Positions 44,039 to 53,077 of a DNA stretch of 64,000 nucleotides are shown piece by piece. The translations under genes were made by a program, and so were the position numbers. The DNA is taken from NCBI GenBank assembly GCA_963783245.1, contig CAWAMS010000002.1, positions 1,116,001 through 1,180,000 of the forward strand, written 5' to 3'. The notes under the pieces were generated by a model. It saw only the letters and a list, made by a program, of their open reading frames with translations. It had not been told where the DNA came from and made no database searches. Within the stretch, counting starts at the first letter, position 1. The number at the start of each line of letters is the position of its first letter. The stretch comes from Bog-473 sp963783245. Lineage in GTDB: Bacteria > Actinomycetota > Acidimicrobiia > Acidimicrobiales > RAAP-2.

Positions 44039-45265
44039 TCAGGCTGCGGTAAAGGTGACCGGTAGGGCCGTCGGGGAGCGAAAGACCTGCCCCCGAATGT
44101 GTGGATCCATGTCGCCCGGGTTGAGGGCCAGGTTCGGCAACCGATCGAGCACACGGTTGAGGAGTGCCCGCGTCTCGAGGCGGGCGAGGTGCATGCCGAG
44201 GCACATGTGCGGTCCGTGTGCGAACGCAATGTGGGGGATGGCCGGTCGAAAGATGTCGAAGACCTCCGGATTCTCCCAACGGCTCTCGTCGTGATTGGCC
44301 GATCCGATGTTGGGCGAGATGCTGGCGCCGGCGGCGAGCGTCACACCGCCGATCTCCACTTCGCACGTGGTCATGCGGTTGATGGACAGGAGCGGCGGTT
44401 CGAAGCGCAGGGCTTCTTCGATCGCCTGCGGCAGGAGTGACCGGTCATCACGGACGGCTTCGAGCTGCTCGGTGTGGGTCAGGAGCAGGTAGAGGAGGTT
44501 GCCCGAGGAACGGTAGGTCGTCTCGGCCCCGGCGGGCAGCAGTAGGCGCAGGAAGGAGTAGATCGCCTCGTCGGTCAGCCGCTCACCATCGACCTCCGCC
44601 ATGACCAGGTCGCTGATGACGTCTTCTTTGGGTTCCTCTCTGCGCAGCGCCACGAATTCGGCAAAGTAGTTGCGCAGAGCTTCTGACGCGGCCAATCCCC
44701 GGTCGATGTCACCACCGAGGGAGATGAGCTCGACCGACCAGCGCTGGAATTGCGCGAAGTCCTCCTCGGGGAGTCCGAGTAGCCGGGCGATCACCCGCAC
44801 CGGGAACTCGAAGGTGAGCTGACGGACCAGGTCCGCCTCACCGTCGAGAATGAAGCGATCGATCAGCTCATCGATGATCGGTCCGATGAACTCGGGCTCC
44901 CAGCGCACCAACGACTTCTCCCGGAAGGCGTGGGCGACCAGGTTGCGGTGCCCCCGGTGCTCGGGGTCATCCATGCCGAGGATCATGTGTCCCATGACCA
45001 TGCCGATCGTGGCGTCATAGCCCGTGGAGGTGAATGTCTTGGCATCACGGAGGATCCGCGAGCAGTCCTCGTAGCGGAAGGCATTCCATTCCGGGTCGGA
45101 CTCGAGTCCCTCGGGAAGGAAGTCCATCGACATGAGGCGGCCCTTCCACACCGGGGAGTTCCGCCGCTTCTCGGCAAAGTCCGGGTAGGGGTCGCGTGTG
45201 TCCCCCGAGACGACGTCCACAAAGGCCGCAAAGGGGTCGTACTCCTGCTCTTGGGTCTCAGCCAT
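44039..45265 (-). CDS. Cytochrome P450
   Basis: The product is 408 residues with AGAGGA before the ATG. Helix I motif AGAETT (245-250), ExxR at E284-R287, heme-binding loop FAHGPHMCLGMH with ligand C355, and the PEHRGHRNLVAHAF segment near 100-114. Soluble, bacterial class I type, needing a ferredoxin and reductase from elsewhere. The substrate is unknown; the MILGMDDPEHR region and general build resemble CYP families acting on terpenoids, steroids or fatty acids. It is divergent from the haloalkane dehalogenase gene across about 150 bases containing a 16-base tandem repeat. Confidence 0.94.
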   Translation of the reverse strand: MAETQEQEYDPFAAFVDVVSGDTRDPYPDFAEKRRNSPVWKGRLMSMDFLPEGLESDPEWNAFRYEDCSRILRDAKTFTSTGYDATIGMVMGHMILGMDDPEHRGHRNLVAHAFREKSLVRWEPEFIGPIIDELIDRFILDGEADLVRQLTFEFPVRVIARLLGLPEEDFAQFQRWSVELISLGGDIDRGLAASEALRNYFAEFVALRREEPKEDVISDLVMAEVDGERLTDEAIYSFLRLLLPAGAETTYRSSGNLLYLLLTHTEQLEAVRDDRSLLPQAIEEALRFEPPLLSINRMTTCEVEIGGVTLAAGASISPNIGSANHDESRWENPEVFDIFRPAIPHIAFAHGPHMCLGMHLARLETRALLNRVLDRLPNLALNPGDMDPHIRGQVFRSPTALPVTFTAA

Positions 45266-45359
45266 GGATTCCTCTCGACGAGATCCACCCTTTTTACACC
45301 GGGTACGCCTTCAACGGGGCGGCGGGCGCCTCGTTCGTCGGTGGCCGGGCGTCGTGCAC

Positions 45360-45391
45360 GGGGCCGTCGGCGAACGGGGCCGTCGGCGAAC
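45360..45391 (+). repeat. Perfect 16-bp tandem repeat, two copies
   Basis: GGGGCCGTCGGCGAAC occurs twice without a gap, immediately upstream of the haloalkane dehalogenase start (45414) in the region shared with the divergent P450 gene. A partial third match (GCGGCGGGCG) is weak. It could be a slipped duplication or paired regulator half-sites. Confidence 0.75.
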
Positions 45392-45413
45392 GGGGGCGTA
45401 GGATCCGGATCCG

Positions 45414-46325
45414 ATGAACACGTTGCGCACACCCGACGAATGCTTCGCTGCGGTACCCGGGTTCGACTACGCCCCGCACTACGAAGAAGTTGACGATGGC
45501 GAAGGGGGCTCGCTGCGGATCCACTATGTGCGCGAAGGTGCGCCCGACGCACCCGTCGTCTTGTTGCTGCACGGCGAGCCTTCCTGGTCCTACCTGTACC
45601 GCACGATGATCCCGGTGCTGACGCAAGCCGGTCTGCAGATCATCGCGCCGGATCTGGTGGGTTTCGGGCGATCGGACAAACCGGCCGAGCGAACGGACTA
45701 CACCTACGCGCGGCACGTCGAGTGGATGCGCGCCTTCCTGTTCGATCGTCTGCATCTGCGCGACATCACACTGGTGTGCCAGGACTGGGGCGGGCTCATC
45801 GGCTTACGACTCGTGGGCGAGCACCCCGATCGATTTGCACGGGTGGTGGCGGCCAACACATTCCTCCCCACCGGCGACACGTCGCCCGGTGAAGCGTTCT
45901 TCAATTGGCAACGCTTCTCCCAGGAGGTGGAGGTCTTTCCGACGGGCTTCATCGTCAACTCCGGCTGTGTGACCGCCCTGGCGCCAGAGGTGCAGGCCGC
46001 CTACGACGCGCCCTTTCCCGACGAGTCCTTCAAGGCCGGTGCGCGCGCCTTCCCCATGCTCGTGCCCTCGACTCCGGACGACCCGGCACACGACGCCAAT
46101 GTGGCGGCCTGGAAGGGCCTCGCCACGTACGGACGCCCCTTCTTGACAGCTTTCGGGGACGCAGACCCGATCACCCGTGGCGCGCATCGCGCGCTCCAAG
46201 AGGGCATCGCTGGCGCCAGTGGCCAGCCGCACACGACCATCGTCGGTGGTGGCCATTTCCTTCAGGAGGACCGCGGAGAAGAACTGGCACGGGTGGTCGT
46301 CGATTTCGTCACTGCGTCCGCGTAA
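45414..46325 (+). CDS. Haloalkane dehalogenase
   Basis: The 303-residue alpha/beta hydrolase carries haloalkane dehalogenase hallmarks. Oxyanion motif HGEPSWSYLYR (53-63), nucleophile elbow CQDWGG with Asp124 followed by Trp125 (both at the same numbers as in DhlA), a cap-domain Trp165 in FFNWQRF, acid in FGDADP (D249/D251) and catalytic H281 in GGGHFLQED. An aspartate nucleophile with a halide-contacting Trp separates it from esterases. It hydrolyses carbon-halogen bonds to alcohol and halide. It stands next to a P450 gene; the stops of this gene and the ABC-2 permease gene abut with no gap. Confidence 0.93.
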   Translation: MNTLRTPDECFAAVPGFDYAPHYEEVDDGEGGSLRIHYVREGAPDAPVVLLLHGEPSWSYLYRTMIPVLTQAGLQIIAPDLVGFGRSDKPAERTDYTYARHVEWMRAFLFDRLHLRDITLVCQDWGGLIGLRLVGEHPDRFARVVAANTFLPTGDTSPGEAFFNWQRFSQEVEVFPTGFIVNSGCVTALAPEVQAAYDAPFPDESFKAGARAFPMLVPSTPDDPAHDANVAAWKGLATYGRPFLTAFGDADPITRGAHRALQEGIAGASGQPHTTIVGGGHFLQEDRGEELARVVVDFVTASA

Positions 46326-47375
46326 CTAGTCGGGGCGGGAGCGCAGCAGCAACCTGGTGGAGAGTCGCACAGCGAGAGCGCAGAGCACGATGGCAAAGAC
46401 GGCCAGCGCAACGAGCTCGGGCAGGACGGCGACGAATCTGGCGTGATGGTAGATGAGCTTGATGAACGCATCCATGGCCCAGGCCTGTGGGACCACGTGG
46501 CCGACCGTGCGCACCGTGCCGCCAACCACGTCGAGTGGATAGACGCAACCACCGAGCATGCCGGCGGCGATGCCGACAACGACCGCCGTGGCGATGGCCT
46601 GCTCCTGGCTCCGGGCCCACGTGCCGATGAGCACCGACGCGCCCGACAAGCCCAGAGCGAGGAGTGCGATAACTGCACCGACGGCCAGGGGGTTGCCCCA
46701 GTGCACGCCGAAGAGGACCCGACCGACGACGAGCAGGCCGATCGACTGCGCCGCTGCGACCACGAGAAGGCTGAGGACTTGGGCGGCAAGAATGGATCGT
46801 TGTCGCACCGGGGCGGCGGTCAGCCGACGCAGAATGCCGAGGCGGCGTGATGCAACCAGGCCCGACGAGAGCACGAGCACGGTGATGCCCATGAAGAGCA
46901 CGAGATCGGCGGGCGCCACGTAGGAGAAGGGGCTGAATGGCGACGGCGTGCGGGTGTGGGCCAGCGCGGTGTCGGTGATGTGGGTCGACGTGCCTTCTGC
47001 GGCGATCAGGTCCAACAGGGCCACGACGTCGGTGCGCGCCTGTAGGGCATCGGTGGTGGCTGACTGCGAGACGAAGTCGACGCGGATGGAATTTCCGGTG
47101 GCCGGGAGTCCCACCAGGCCGGCCACGACCCGACCCCGCAGGATGTCGTCGCTCAGCGCGGCGCGATCGGGTTCGATCCTGATCTTCACCCCGGCGGTGT
47201 GGCCCACCAATTCCAGGAGTCGCGCGGAGGGGTTGACGAGACCGACCGGTTCCTTGGGGCTTCCGGCCAGCAGCCCGGTCACGAGGATGAAGAGGAGCGG
47301 AAACACGGTGGCCAGGGCGAGCATGCGCCGATCGCCGACGATGCGGCGGATGTTGACCCTCAAGATCGCGATCAC
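46326..47375 (-). CDS. ABC-2 type permease, exporter subunit 2
   Basis: The product is 349 residues from a GTG at 47375 that overlaps the previous stop (GTGA). One N-terminal transmembrane segment (FPLLFILVTGLLAG), a periplasmic domain of about 130 residues, then five segments from about residue 150 with the ABC-2 pattern LGILRRLTAAPVRQRSILAAQ before the second segment. It is a homologous partner of the permease upstream, forming a heterodimeric exporter with the ATPase at 48496-49413. Drug, lipid or polyketide export is typical for this type. Confidence 0.88.
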   Translation of the reverse strand: MIAILRVNIRRIVGDRRMLALATVFPLLFILVTGLLAGSPKEPVGLVNPSARLLELVGHTAGVKIRIEPDRAALSDDILRGRVVAGLVGLPATGNSIRVDFVSQSATTDALQARTDVVALLDLIAAEGTSTHITDTALAHTRTPSPFSPFSYVAPADLVLFMGITVLVLSSGLVASRRLGILRRLTAAPVRQRSILAAQVLSLLVVAAAQSIGLLVVGRVLFGVHWGNPLAVGAVIALLALGLSGASVLIGTWARSQEQAIATAVVVGIAAGMLGGCVYPLDVVGGTVRTVGHVVPQAWAMDAFIKLIYHHARFVAVLPELVALAVFAIVLCALAVRLSTRLLLRSRPD

Positions 47376-48499
47376 GGCTGGACCATCCGCCGCACGCGGA
47401 TCATGGCGAGTCCGAAGGAGATGACCGCGATGAGGCAGAGCACGAGGAATGGCCCGAGAACCGAACCAGCCGATTCGTGCAGCAGCGCGAGGCGACCGAA
47501 GCCCACGAGCGCCCATCCGTTCGGGGTGCCGAGGCTCACGATTTGGAGGAACTCGGGCAGCGAGCCCGGCGGGAGGAGGTTGCCGCCGACCAAGGAGAGG
47601 AAGAGGCCGACGATCAGGGCAACGCCAAAGGCCTCCTGTTCGTTGCGGGCCAGAGAGGTCAGGAACGAACCCAACCCGCACATGGCCGCAGCGGCACCGA
47701 TCGAGAGGAGCAGCACACCCCACGGCGCGCCCCAGTCCGCACCGAAGATGAACGTCGTCGCTCCCCAGACCACCAGGATGCTGACGAGCCCGGTGACGAA
47801 GATGGCCAGCATTTTGCCGACGACGATCCGCGTCGGCGCTATCGGGGCCGCAGCGAGACGTACCAGGGTGCCGCCCGACCGTTCGAGCATCAGTGAACGC
47901 ATGCCGAGACCTCCGCCGATGAAGAGGAAGACGACTGCGATGGAGGGCGCGAAGTAGTCGAGGACGCCGCGGCTGCCGTTACCGAGGCTCATCGTCCTGA
48001 CGCTGATGGAGGTGAACTGAGAAGCCGATCCCGGCCGGAGATGCCCGGCATACAGCCGACTGGCCAGACCGGCGGCGATCGATTCGGCCCATTCCTCGCC
48101 GGTCAGCGACGACGCCCGGCTGACGATGTCGAAGCCGGGGGAGTGGTCGGCGCCCGGAGCCACCATCGGGATCAACAGGTTGGAAAGCTTGGTATGGGTG
48201 CCATGCAGGATCACCGCGCCCGCCAACCTGCCATTGGCCACCTCCTCCCGGACCACCTTGGCGCGCGGGACGACGCGCACCGTCACGTCGGCCGGAAGTT
48301 GTGTCGCGTGGGCGGCCGCAGCCACGACTGCTGGCGTGGTGCCGGTCACCCCGATCGTCAGATGTCCCTGCGGCGCATCGTGACCGAAGGCGAACCCCAA
48401 GATGGCGGTCAGCACGAGCGGTGCGACGAGGCTCGAGATCAGGATGGAGCGGTCCCGCACCCTCCGGCGCAATTCATTTTCCGCGATGACCCGGATCAG
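47372..48499 (-). CDS. ABC-2 type permease, exporter subunit 1
   Basis: The product is about 375 residues. The N-terminus IRVIAENELRRRVRDRSIL aligns with that of its partner, so translation should begin at or near 48499, where only a CTG exists; it would overlap the ATPase stop (CTGA) and has AAAGGAA upstream. A TTG at 48472 is the first common start and would trim nine residues. Then one transmembrane segment, a periplasmic domain (about 30-175), and five segments with ERSGGTLVRLAAAPIAPTRI in the usual position. Confidence 0.85.
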   Translation of the reverse strand: MIRVIAENELRRRVRDRSILISSLVAPLVLTAILGFAFGHDAPQGHLTIGVTGTTPAVVAAAAHATQLPADVTVRVVPRAKVVREEVANGRLAGAVILHGTHTKLSNLLIPMVAPGADHSPGFDIVSRASSLTGEEWAESIAAGLASRLYAGHLRPGSASQFTSISVRTMSLGNGSRGVLDYFAPSIAVVFLFIGGGLGMRSLMLERSGGTLVRLAAAPIAPTRIVVGKMLAIFVTGLVSILVVWGATTFIFGADWGAPWGVLLLSIGAAAAMCGLGSFLTSLARNEQEAFGVALIVGLFLSLVGGNLLPPGSLPEFLQIVSLGTPNGWALVGFGRLALLHESAGSVLGPFLVLCLIAVISFGLAMIRVRRMVQP

Positions 48500-49413
48500 T
48501 CTCGGAGTTCCTTTCCGGTGAGCGCCAGGAACACTCCTTCGAGGTCGGGCGCAACGACCTCGACCCCGGAGAGCTCGACGCCGAGCTGTCCCGCCTCGCG
48601 GACCACGCTCGGCAACACGGCAGCACCGTGGTCGGTGGTGAGTTCGAGTCCGCCCGCAATCGGGCGCAGGTCGCGTACCCCGGGGAGGAGACGGCACGCG
48701 GCCACCAGACCGTCGGCCGCCGCCTCGCCAAAGGTGAGCCGGAGCCGGTCCTGCCCCCCGTACCGGCGGATCAGGCCTGAAGGGGTGCCTTCGGCCACGA
48801 GCCGCCCGTCGTCGATGATCCCCACACGCTGGCAGAGCCGAGCGGCTTCTTCCATGTAGTGCGTGGTGTAGAGCACCGCAATCCCGAGTCCCGCCACGGT
48901 CTCGAGAATGGCGTGCCGGCTCTGGGGGTCGACTCCGACGGTTGGCTCGTCGAGGATCAACAAGCGCGGCCGGTGGAGCAGTCCGGCCGCGATGTTGGCA
49001 CGTCTCTTCATGCCACCCGAATACGTGCCGACCCGTTCCTTCCCCCGGTCGGCCAGCCCGACCAATGCCAACGTCTCGCTGATGCGTTGCTCGAGCGGTT
49101 CGCCGCGCAATGCATAGAGCTGACCGAAGAATCGGAGGTTCTCGCGTGCGGTGAGATCCGGGTACAGGGCGAGATCCTGCGGCACGTAGCCGATGACCGC
49201 CTTGGCTGCGAGCGAGCCTCCCGGCCTTCCGTCAACGGACACCTCTCCGTGGTCGGCCTTGAGCAGGCCGCAGATTATGGCGATCGTCGTTGTCTTTCCG
49301 GCACCGTTGGGCCCGAGTAGCCCGTAGCACTCGTCGTCCGCCACGGTGAAGGAGACGTCGTCCACGGCTGTGCGCTCGCCGAACTGCTTGCGGAGACCCT
49401 GACATGCGAGCAC
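48496..49413 (-). CDS. ABC exporter ATP-binding protein
   Basis: The product is 305 residues from a GTG. Walker A GPNGAGKTTT, Q-loop VPQDLALYPDLT, signature YSGGMKRR, Walker B LLILDEPTVGVDP and H-loop TTHYMEEA place it in the DrrA/CcmA-like exporter group. The C-terminal extension (about 220-305) is the regulatory part common in this group. It drives the two permeases downstream, whose starts overlap its stop and each other, so all three form one operon. It is divergent from the TrmO-like gene, with only 24 bases between starts. Confidence 0.93.
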   Translation of the reverse strand: MLACQGLRKQFGERTAVDDVSFTVADDECYGLLGPNGAGKTTTIAIICGLLKADHGEVSVDGRPGGSLAAKAVIGYVPQDLALYPDLTARENLRFFGQLYALRGEPLEQRISETLALVGLADRGKERVGTYSGGMKRRANIAAGLLHRPRLLILDEPTVGVDPQSRHAILETVAGLGIAVLYTTHYMEEAARLCQRVGIIDDGRLVAEGTPSGLIRRYGGQDRLRLTFGEAAADGLVAACRLLPGVRDLRPIAGGLELTTDHGAAVLPSVVREAGQLGVELSGVEVVAPDLEGVFLALTGKELRD

Positions 49414-49437
49414 GGCGTGACACTAACTTGGATCCCC

Positions 49438-49893
49438 ATGATCTCCCTGGAGCCGATCGGCGTCGTTGTCGGGGGTCGCTCGGGTCTCGACGATGACGAT
49501 TGGGGAGGGGTGGAATCGGTCATCAGCCTCGATGAGGATCGCTTTGCACCCGATGTCGTCGCGGGTCTCGATGCGTTCTCACACCTCTGCGTGGTCTTCC
49601 ATTTCCATCTCGTCGACGAGATGGACATCGTCTGGGGGGCCCGCCGTCCCCGGGGAAATCCCAGCTGGCCGGCAGTAGGAATGTTCGCACAGCGGGCGAA
49701 AATGCGACCGAACCGGCTCGGAGTGAGCACCTGCGCGCTCGTCGCCGTGGATGTCCTCGACCTTCACGTGCGCGGGCTCGATGCCGTCGACGGCACTCCG
49801 GTGCTCGATGTCAAGCCCTTCATGCGCGAATTCGAGCCGGCGGAGAGTCGGCAGCCGACGTGGGCGACGGAGTTGATGCGGGGGTACTACTGA
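49438..49893 (+). CDS. TrmO/TsaA-like tRNA-methyltransferase family protein
   Basis: The product is 151 residues from the ATG at 49438 (a GTG at 49417 would add seven). The domain reads MISLEPIGVVVGG, LDAFSHLCVVFHFH, the cofactor region GMFAQRAKMRPNRLGVST, and GLDAVDGTPVLDVKPFM, all diagnostic of the YaeB/TrmO family that methylates the t6A37 modification of certain tRNAs with SAM. It lacks the C-terminal domain of E. coli TrmO, as short homologues do. Confidence 0.87.
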   Translation: MISLEPIGVVVGGRSGLDDDDWGGVESVISLDEDRFAPDVVAGLDAFSHLCVVFHFHLVDEMDIVWGARRPRGNPSWPAVGMFAQRAKMRPNRLGVSTCALVAVDVLDLHVRGLDAVDGTPVLDVKPFMREFEPAESRQPTWATELMRGYY

Positions 49894-49938
49894 CTGCTCC
49901 GCTCGCATACTCGTGGCGACGGTTCCCGCCGCGCGGAT

Positions 49939-50253
49939 TCAGCTCTTGAGGGCTGCCCGCAGCCGTTCCAACGACATTTCCTCGGTCCTGTGCTCGCCAC
50001 ATTGGGCGCAGTCGGCCGCATGGCGCCACGATCGGATCATGCGACTGCCGCTGAGGTTGAGGGAGACCGAGAACGTCTCGGAATCGGCGGGAGCCTCCAA
50101 CTGGTAATAGGGCCGCCAACCGGTGGCGACAGGCTCACCGCCCACTTCGGTGCCTTTCAGAATGCGCCTGAAGCGCATCCGGTCGACATCGAAGACCCAG
50201 GTACTGTTACATGACTCGATCACCGTCGGTCCGAGTGCACGCTCTGCTGTCAT
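49939..50253 (-). CDS. Conserved-looking small hypothetical protein
   Basis: The product is about 104 residues from the ATG at 50253 (an in-frame ATG at 50289 would add twelve). I do not recognise it. The middle (VFDVDRMRFRRILKGTEVG) is basic and strand-like, a WRPYYQLEAPADSETFSVSLN stretch follows, and C-x2-C near residue 83 (CAQCGEH) with a His may be a zinc site. It ends in a charged helix (RTEEMSLERLRAALKS). It lies between the TrmO-like gene (convergent) and an SDR gene on the same strand. Confidence 0.6.
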   Translation of the reverse strand: MTAERALGPTVIESCNSTWVFDVDRMRFRRILKGTEVGGEPVATGWRPYYQLEAPADSETFSVSLNLSGSRMIRSWRHAADCAQCGEHRTEEMSLERLRAALKS

Positions 50254-50367
50254 GGGTTCAGTATGGCGGACGGGTCTGACGGAGGCCATAGGCTCAACTG
50301 TGCCTCTTCTGGGGGATCCGTTACAGATTCGTGACGTTCTTGACGGGTCGGCGATTCCTCCGGCACG

Positions 50368-51129
50368 TCAAGGGATACCACCATCGACGCGCAGGACGGC
50401 CCCGGTGGTGTAGCTCGAGGCGTCGCTGGCGAAGTAGAGCGCCGCCCCCACGATTTCCTCCGGCTGGCCGCCGCGCTGGAGTGCGAAGTTCGCCTTGGCC
50501 CCCTTTTCGAACGCCGGGAGGTCCCAGGCCGCGGTCACGTCGGTCATGAAGGGGCCCGCCATGATGCAGTTGACCCGGACCGTGGGCCCGAACGCGTGGG
50601 CGAAGCCCACGGTGAGGGCATTCAGACCGGCTTTGGCGGCGTCGTACGGCAGCATGCCGGGAGCCGGACGGATGGAACCGGTGCTCGAGATATTGATGAT
50701 GGATCCACCACGGGGGCCACTCGCCATGCGCGAGCCGACCAGCGTGGCCAGACGGAAGGGCCCCTTCAGATTGAGGTCGACCACCTTGTCCCACATGGCC
50801 TCGGTGACGGCGGGGAGCGAGTCGTAGAGCAGGGACATGCCGGCGTTGTTGACCAGCACGTCCACGTGGCCGAAGGCAGCGTACGACTGATCGACCAGGC
50901 CGTCGAGCTCGTCCCAGTGGCCGACATGACAGGCGATGGCCAGGGCGCGTCGCCCTTTGCCCTCCACTTCCCTGGCCACCGCTTCGCAGTTCTCCAGTTT
51001 GCGGCTGGCCACGATGACATCTGCTCCGGCCTCGGCGAAGCCCAGCGACATCGCCCGGCCCAGACCGCGGCTCCCGCCGGTGACCAGTGCCACTTTTCCT
51101 GCGAGAACATCCGGGACCGTGCTCGTCAT
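50368..51129 (-). CDS. Short-chain dehydrogenase/reductase
   Basis: The product is 253 residues from the ATG at 51129. Cofactor motif VTGGSRGLGRA, NNAG in VDVLVNNAGMS, catalytic Ser in INISSTGS, and YDAAKAGL (Tyr-x3-Lys); the C-terminal VLRVDGGIP is the usual FabG-like ending. It is an NAD(P)-dependent alcohol or ketone oxidoreductase of unknown substrate. The M20 peptidase gene ends ten bases upstream, so it is probably the last gene of a run with the M20 and SRPBCC genes. Confidence 0.92.
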   Translation of the reverse strand: MTSTVPDVLAGKVALVTGGSRGLGRAMSLGFAEAGADVIVASRKLENCEAVAREVEGKGRRALAIACHVGHWDELDGLVDQSYAAFGHVDVLVNNAGMSLLYDSLPAVTEAMWDKVVDLNLKGPFRLATLVGSRMASGPRGGSIINISSTGSIRPAPGMLPYDAAKAGLNALTVGFAHAFGPTVRVNCIMAGPFMTDVTAAWDLPAFEKGAKANFALQRGGQPEEIVGAALYFASDASSYTTGAVLRVDGGIP

Positions 51130-51139
51130 GCGGCGCAAG

Positions 51140-52498
51140 TTAGCGGAGGAGCTCCGCCACCGCATGCGTCACCGCTTTGGCCATGGGGATGTGAAGGAAC
51201 TCGTTGGGGCCGTGTGCGTTGGAGTGCGGGCCGAGTACGCCGGTGGCGACGAACTGCGTACTCGGGAAGCTCCGTTTGAGGTCGGCCAGGAAGGGGATCG
51301 TGCCCCCTTCGCCGTGGAGGCCCACGGGCTGGCCGAAGACCGCCCGCGAGGCGCGTTCGAGCGCGTCGGCATTCCTTCGGTCGAGCGGAGGGGCGAGCCA
51401 CCCGTCCGCCACGGCTTCGAGGTCGATGGTGATATGCGCACCCTCATCGGTGGTGATCGCCGAGATCACCGCATCGGCCGCCACCTGTGCGTCCACGTCA
51501 GGGGGAAGGCGGAGCGAGATCTTCGCCGTCGTGAATGGTCGCAGCACGTTGCCCCCGTCGCGCACCGTGGGCACGCCGTCGACGCCCGTCACCTCGAGCG
51601 CGGCCGACCAGGCCTTGGCAATCAGCCGATCGGCCGCGGTCTCGCCGAAGAGATGAAGCCCGTCGACCGTGGGCAGAGAGTTGTCGCCGAATTCCTGCGC
51701 CGCCGCGCCGAGGGAGACCCGCAGGTGGTCGGGGACGCCCTTCCCGAGCAGCTCGGGCAGAAGGATGGTGCCGGTCGCCTCGTCCTCGATCCGCGACAGG
51801 ATCTTGCGCAGGATGCGGAATGACGATGGCACCACCCCGCCACCCATGCCGCTGTGGATGCCTTCGGTGAGCACGTCCACGCGCACGCTGGCCACCAGAA
51901 CGCCCCGGAGGGACGACGTCAGCCAGAGCCGGTCGTAGCTCATGCAGCCCGAATCGAGGCAGATCACCAGGGTGGGCGTGCCGATGCGTTCACGCAGGTA
52001 CTCGACGTACGCCGAGAGGTCGGGGCTGCCGCTCTCCTCACTGGCCTCGATGAGGATGACCACGCGCCCCCGACCGCCGTCGGCCGCCAGCAATGCCGTC
52101 ACGGCCGCAAAGAGGGCATAGCCGTCGTCCGCCGTGCCGCGTCCGTACAGCAGGTCGCCCTCGCGGACCGGCTCGAATGGTGAGAGGCCGGTTCGCCAAT
52201 CACCCAACGGCGGTTGCTTATCCATGTGCCCGTAGATCAACACGGGGTCACCGGTGCCACCGTTCTCCACCAACAGGACCGGCGTCCGTCCGGGCAACTG
52301 CACGATCTCGGTGCGCAGGCTTCCGTCCTGCGCCTTCGTCCAATCCCGGAGCAGGTCAGCGGCCTCGTTGAGGGCGCCGCGGTCCTCCCAGTCCGCATCG
52401 AAAGCCGGGGACAGGCACTTGATGCGGGTGTACTCGGCCAGGGTGGGGAGGATCCGCTCTTCCCAGGCCGCATCGATGGAGGCGCGCCCGTCGGTCAC
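51140..52498 (-). CDS. M20-family metallopeptidase
   Basis: The product is 452 residues from a GTG overlapping the SRPBCC stop (GTGA). Metal-site motifs are complete: YGHMDKQPP (H91, Asp93), GRGTADD (bridging D124), ASEESGS (catalytic E154 and E155), CLDSG, and the terminal His in NEFLHIPMAK. The lid domain spans roughly 210-345. M20 enzymes of this size cleave dipeptides, acylated amino acids or related amides using two zinc ions. No signal peptide, so it is cytoplasmic. Confidence 0.92.
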   Translation of the reverse strand: MTDGRASIDAAWEERILPTLAEYTRIKCLSPAFDADWEDRGALNEAADLLRDWTKAQDGSLRTEIVQLPGRTPVLLVENGGTGDPVLIYGHMDKQPPLGDWRTGLSPFEPVREGDLLYGRGTADDGYALFAAVTALLAADGGRGRVVILIEASEESGSPDLSAYVEYLRERIGTPTLVICLDSGCMSYDRLWLTSSLRGVLVASVRVDVLTEGIHSGMGGGVVPSSFRILRKILSRIEDEATGTILLPELLGKGVPDHLRVSLGAAAQEFGDNSLPTVDGLHLFGETAADRLIAKAWSAALEVTGVDGVPTVRDGGNVLRPFTTAKISLRLPPDVDAQVAADAVISAITTDEGAHITIDLEAVADGWLAPPLDRRNADALERASRAVFGQPVGLHGEGGTIPFLADLKRSFPSTQFVATGVLGPHSNAHGPNEFLHIPMAKAVTHAVAELLR

Positions 52499-52968
52499 GG
52501 GGCTGCCGGAGGCTCTGTCAACGTCGCCAGGTGATCCAAGGTTTTGGACATGCCGTCGGCCGTGATCGAGGGCAGCTTGCCTCGGCGCAGGAAGGTGGCT
52601 TGCTTGTCCTGGGAGATGTCCCAGCTTTCCCGGACCAGGGTCCCACCCTCCACCGGCTCGAACTCGTACCGCCATATGCGGCCGCCGAGATAGCGCCCGA
52701 GGTATCCGGACAGAACCGTCTTCCAGGCGATGCGCCGGTCCTGTTCGAATTCGATCACGGTGTTCGACATCGAGTAGGGCACGCCGGCCTTCATGGACAT
52801 ACCGAACGTGGCGCCGAGCGTGAGGGTTCGGGGTGCGCCGGCCTTGGGCTTGACCACCGAGCCCGAGCCGTCGATCTCCGGGTGGCGGCTCGTGTCGGTC
52901 ACGATCGCAAAGAGATCTGCGGCCGGGGCCGGAATGACCCGTTCGACACTGACGATGTTTCCCTCCAC
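52495..52968 (-). CDS. SRPBCC/START-like protein
   Basis: The product is 157 residues from a GTG at 52968 preceded by AGAGGTG; the frame continues upstream to 53052 but without support. The polyketide cyclase/dehydrase-like fold shows as VERVIPAPAADLFAIVTDTSRHPEIDGSG at the N-terminus, then alternating strands and a long C-terminal helix (GMSKTLDHLATLTE). Such proteins bind hydrophobic ligands in a cavity; some are aromatase/cyclases. The stop overlaps the M20 start by four bases. It is divergent from the ArsC-like gene. Confidence 0.85.
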   Translation of the reverse strand: MEGNIVSVERVIPAPAADLFAIVTDTSRHPEIDGSGSVVKPKAGAPRTLTLGATFGMSMKAGVPYSMSNTVIEFEQDRRIAWKTVLSGYLGRYLGGRIWRYEFEPVEGGTLVRESWDISQDKQATFLRRGKLPSITADGMSKTLDHLATLTEPPAAP

Positions 52969-53077
52969 GGCGCACCTCTCTGCGTGTTCTTCGACCGCCT
53001 CAGTACTAGCACTCCCGGCACGACGGCTGAGAGCCCCGTACAGTGCATGCACGACGCCATGACGACCTGACGGATAT

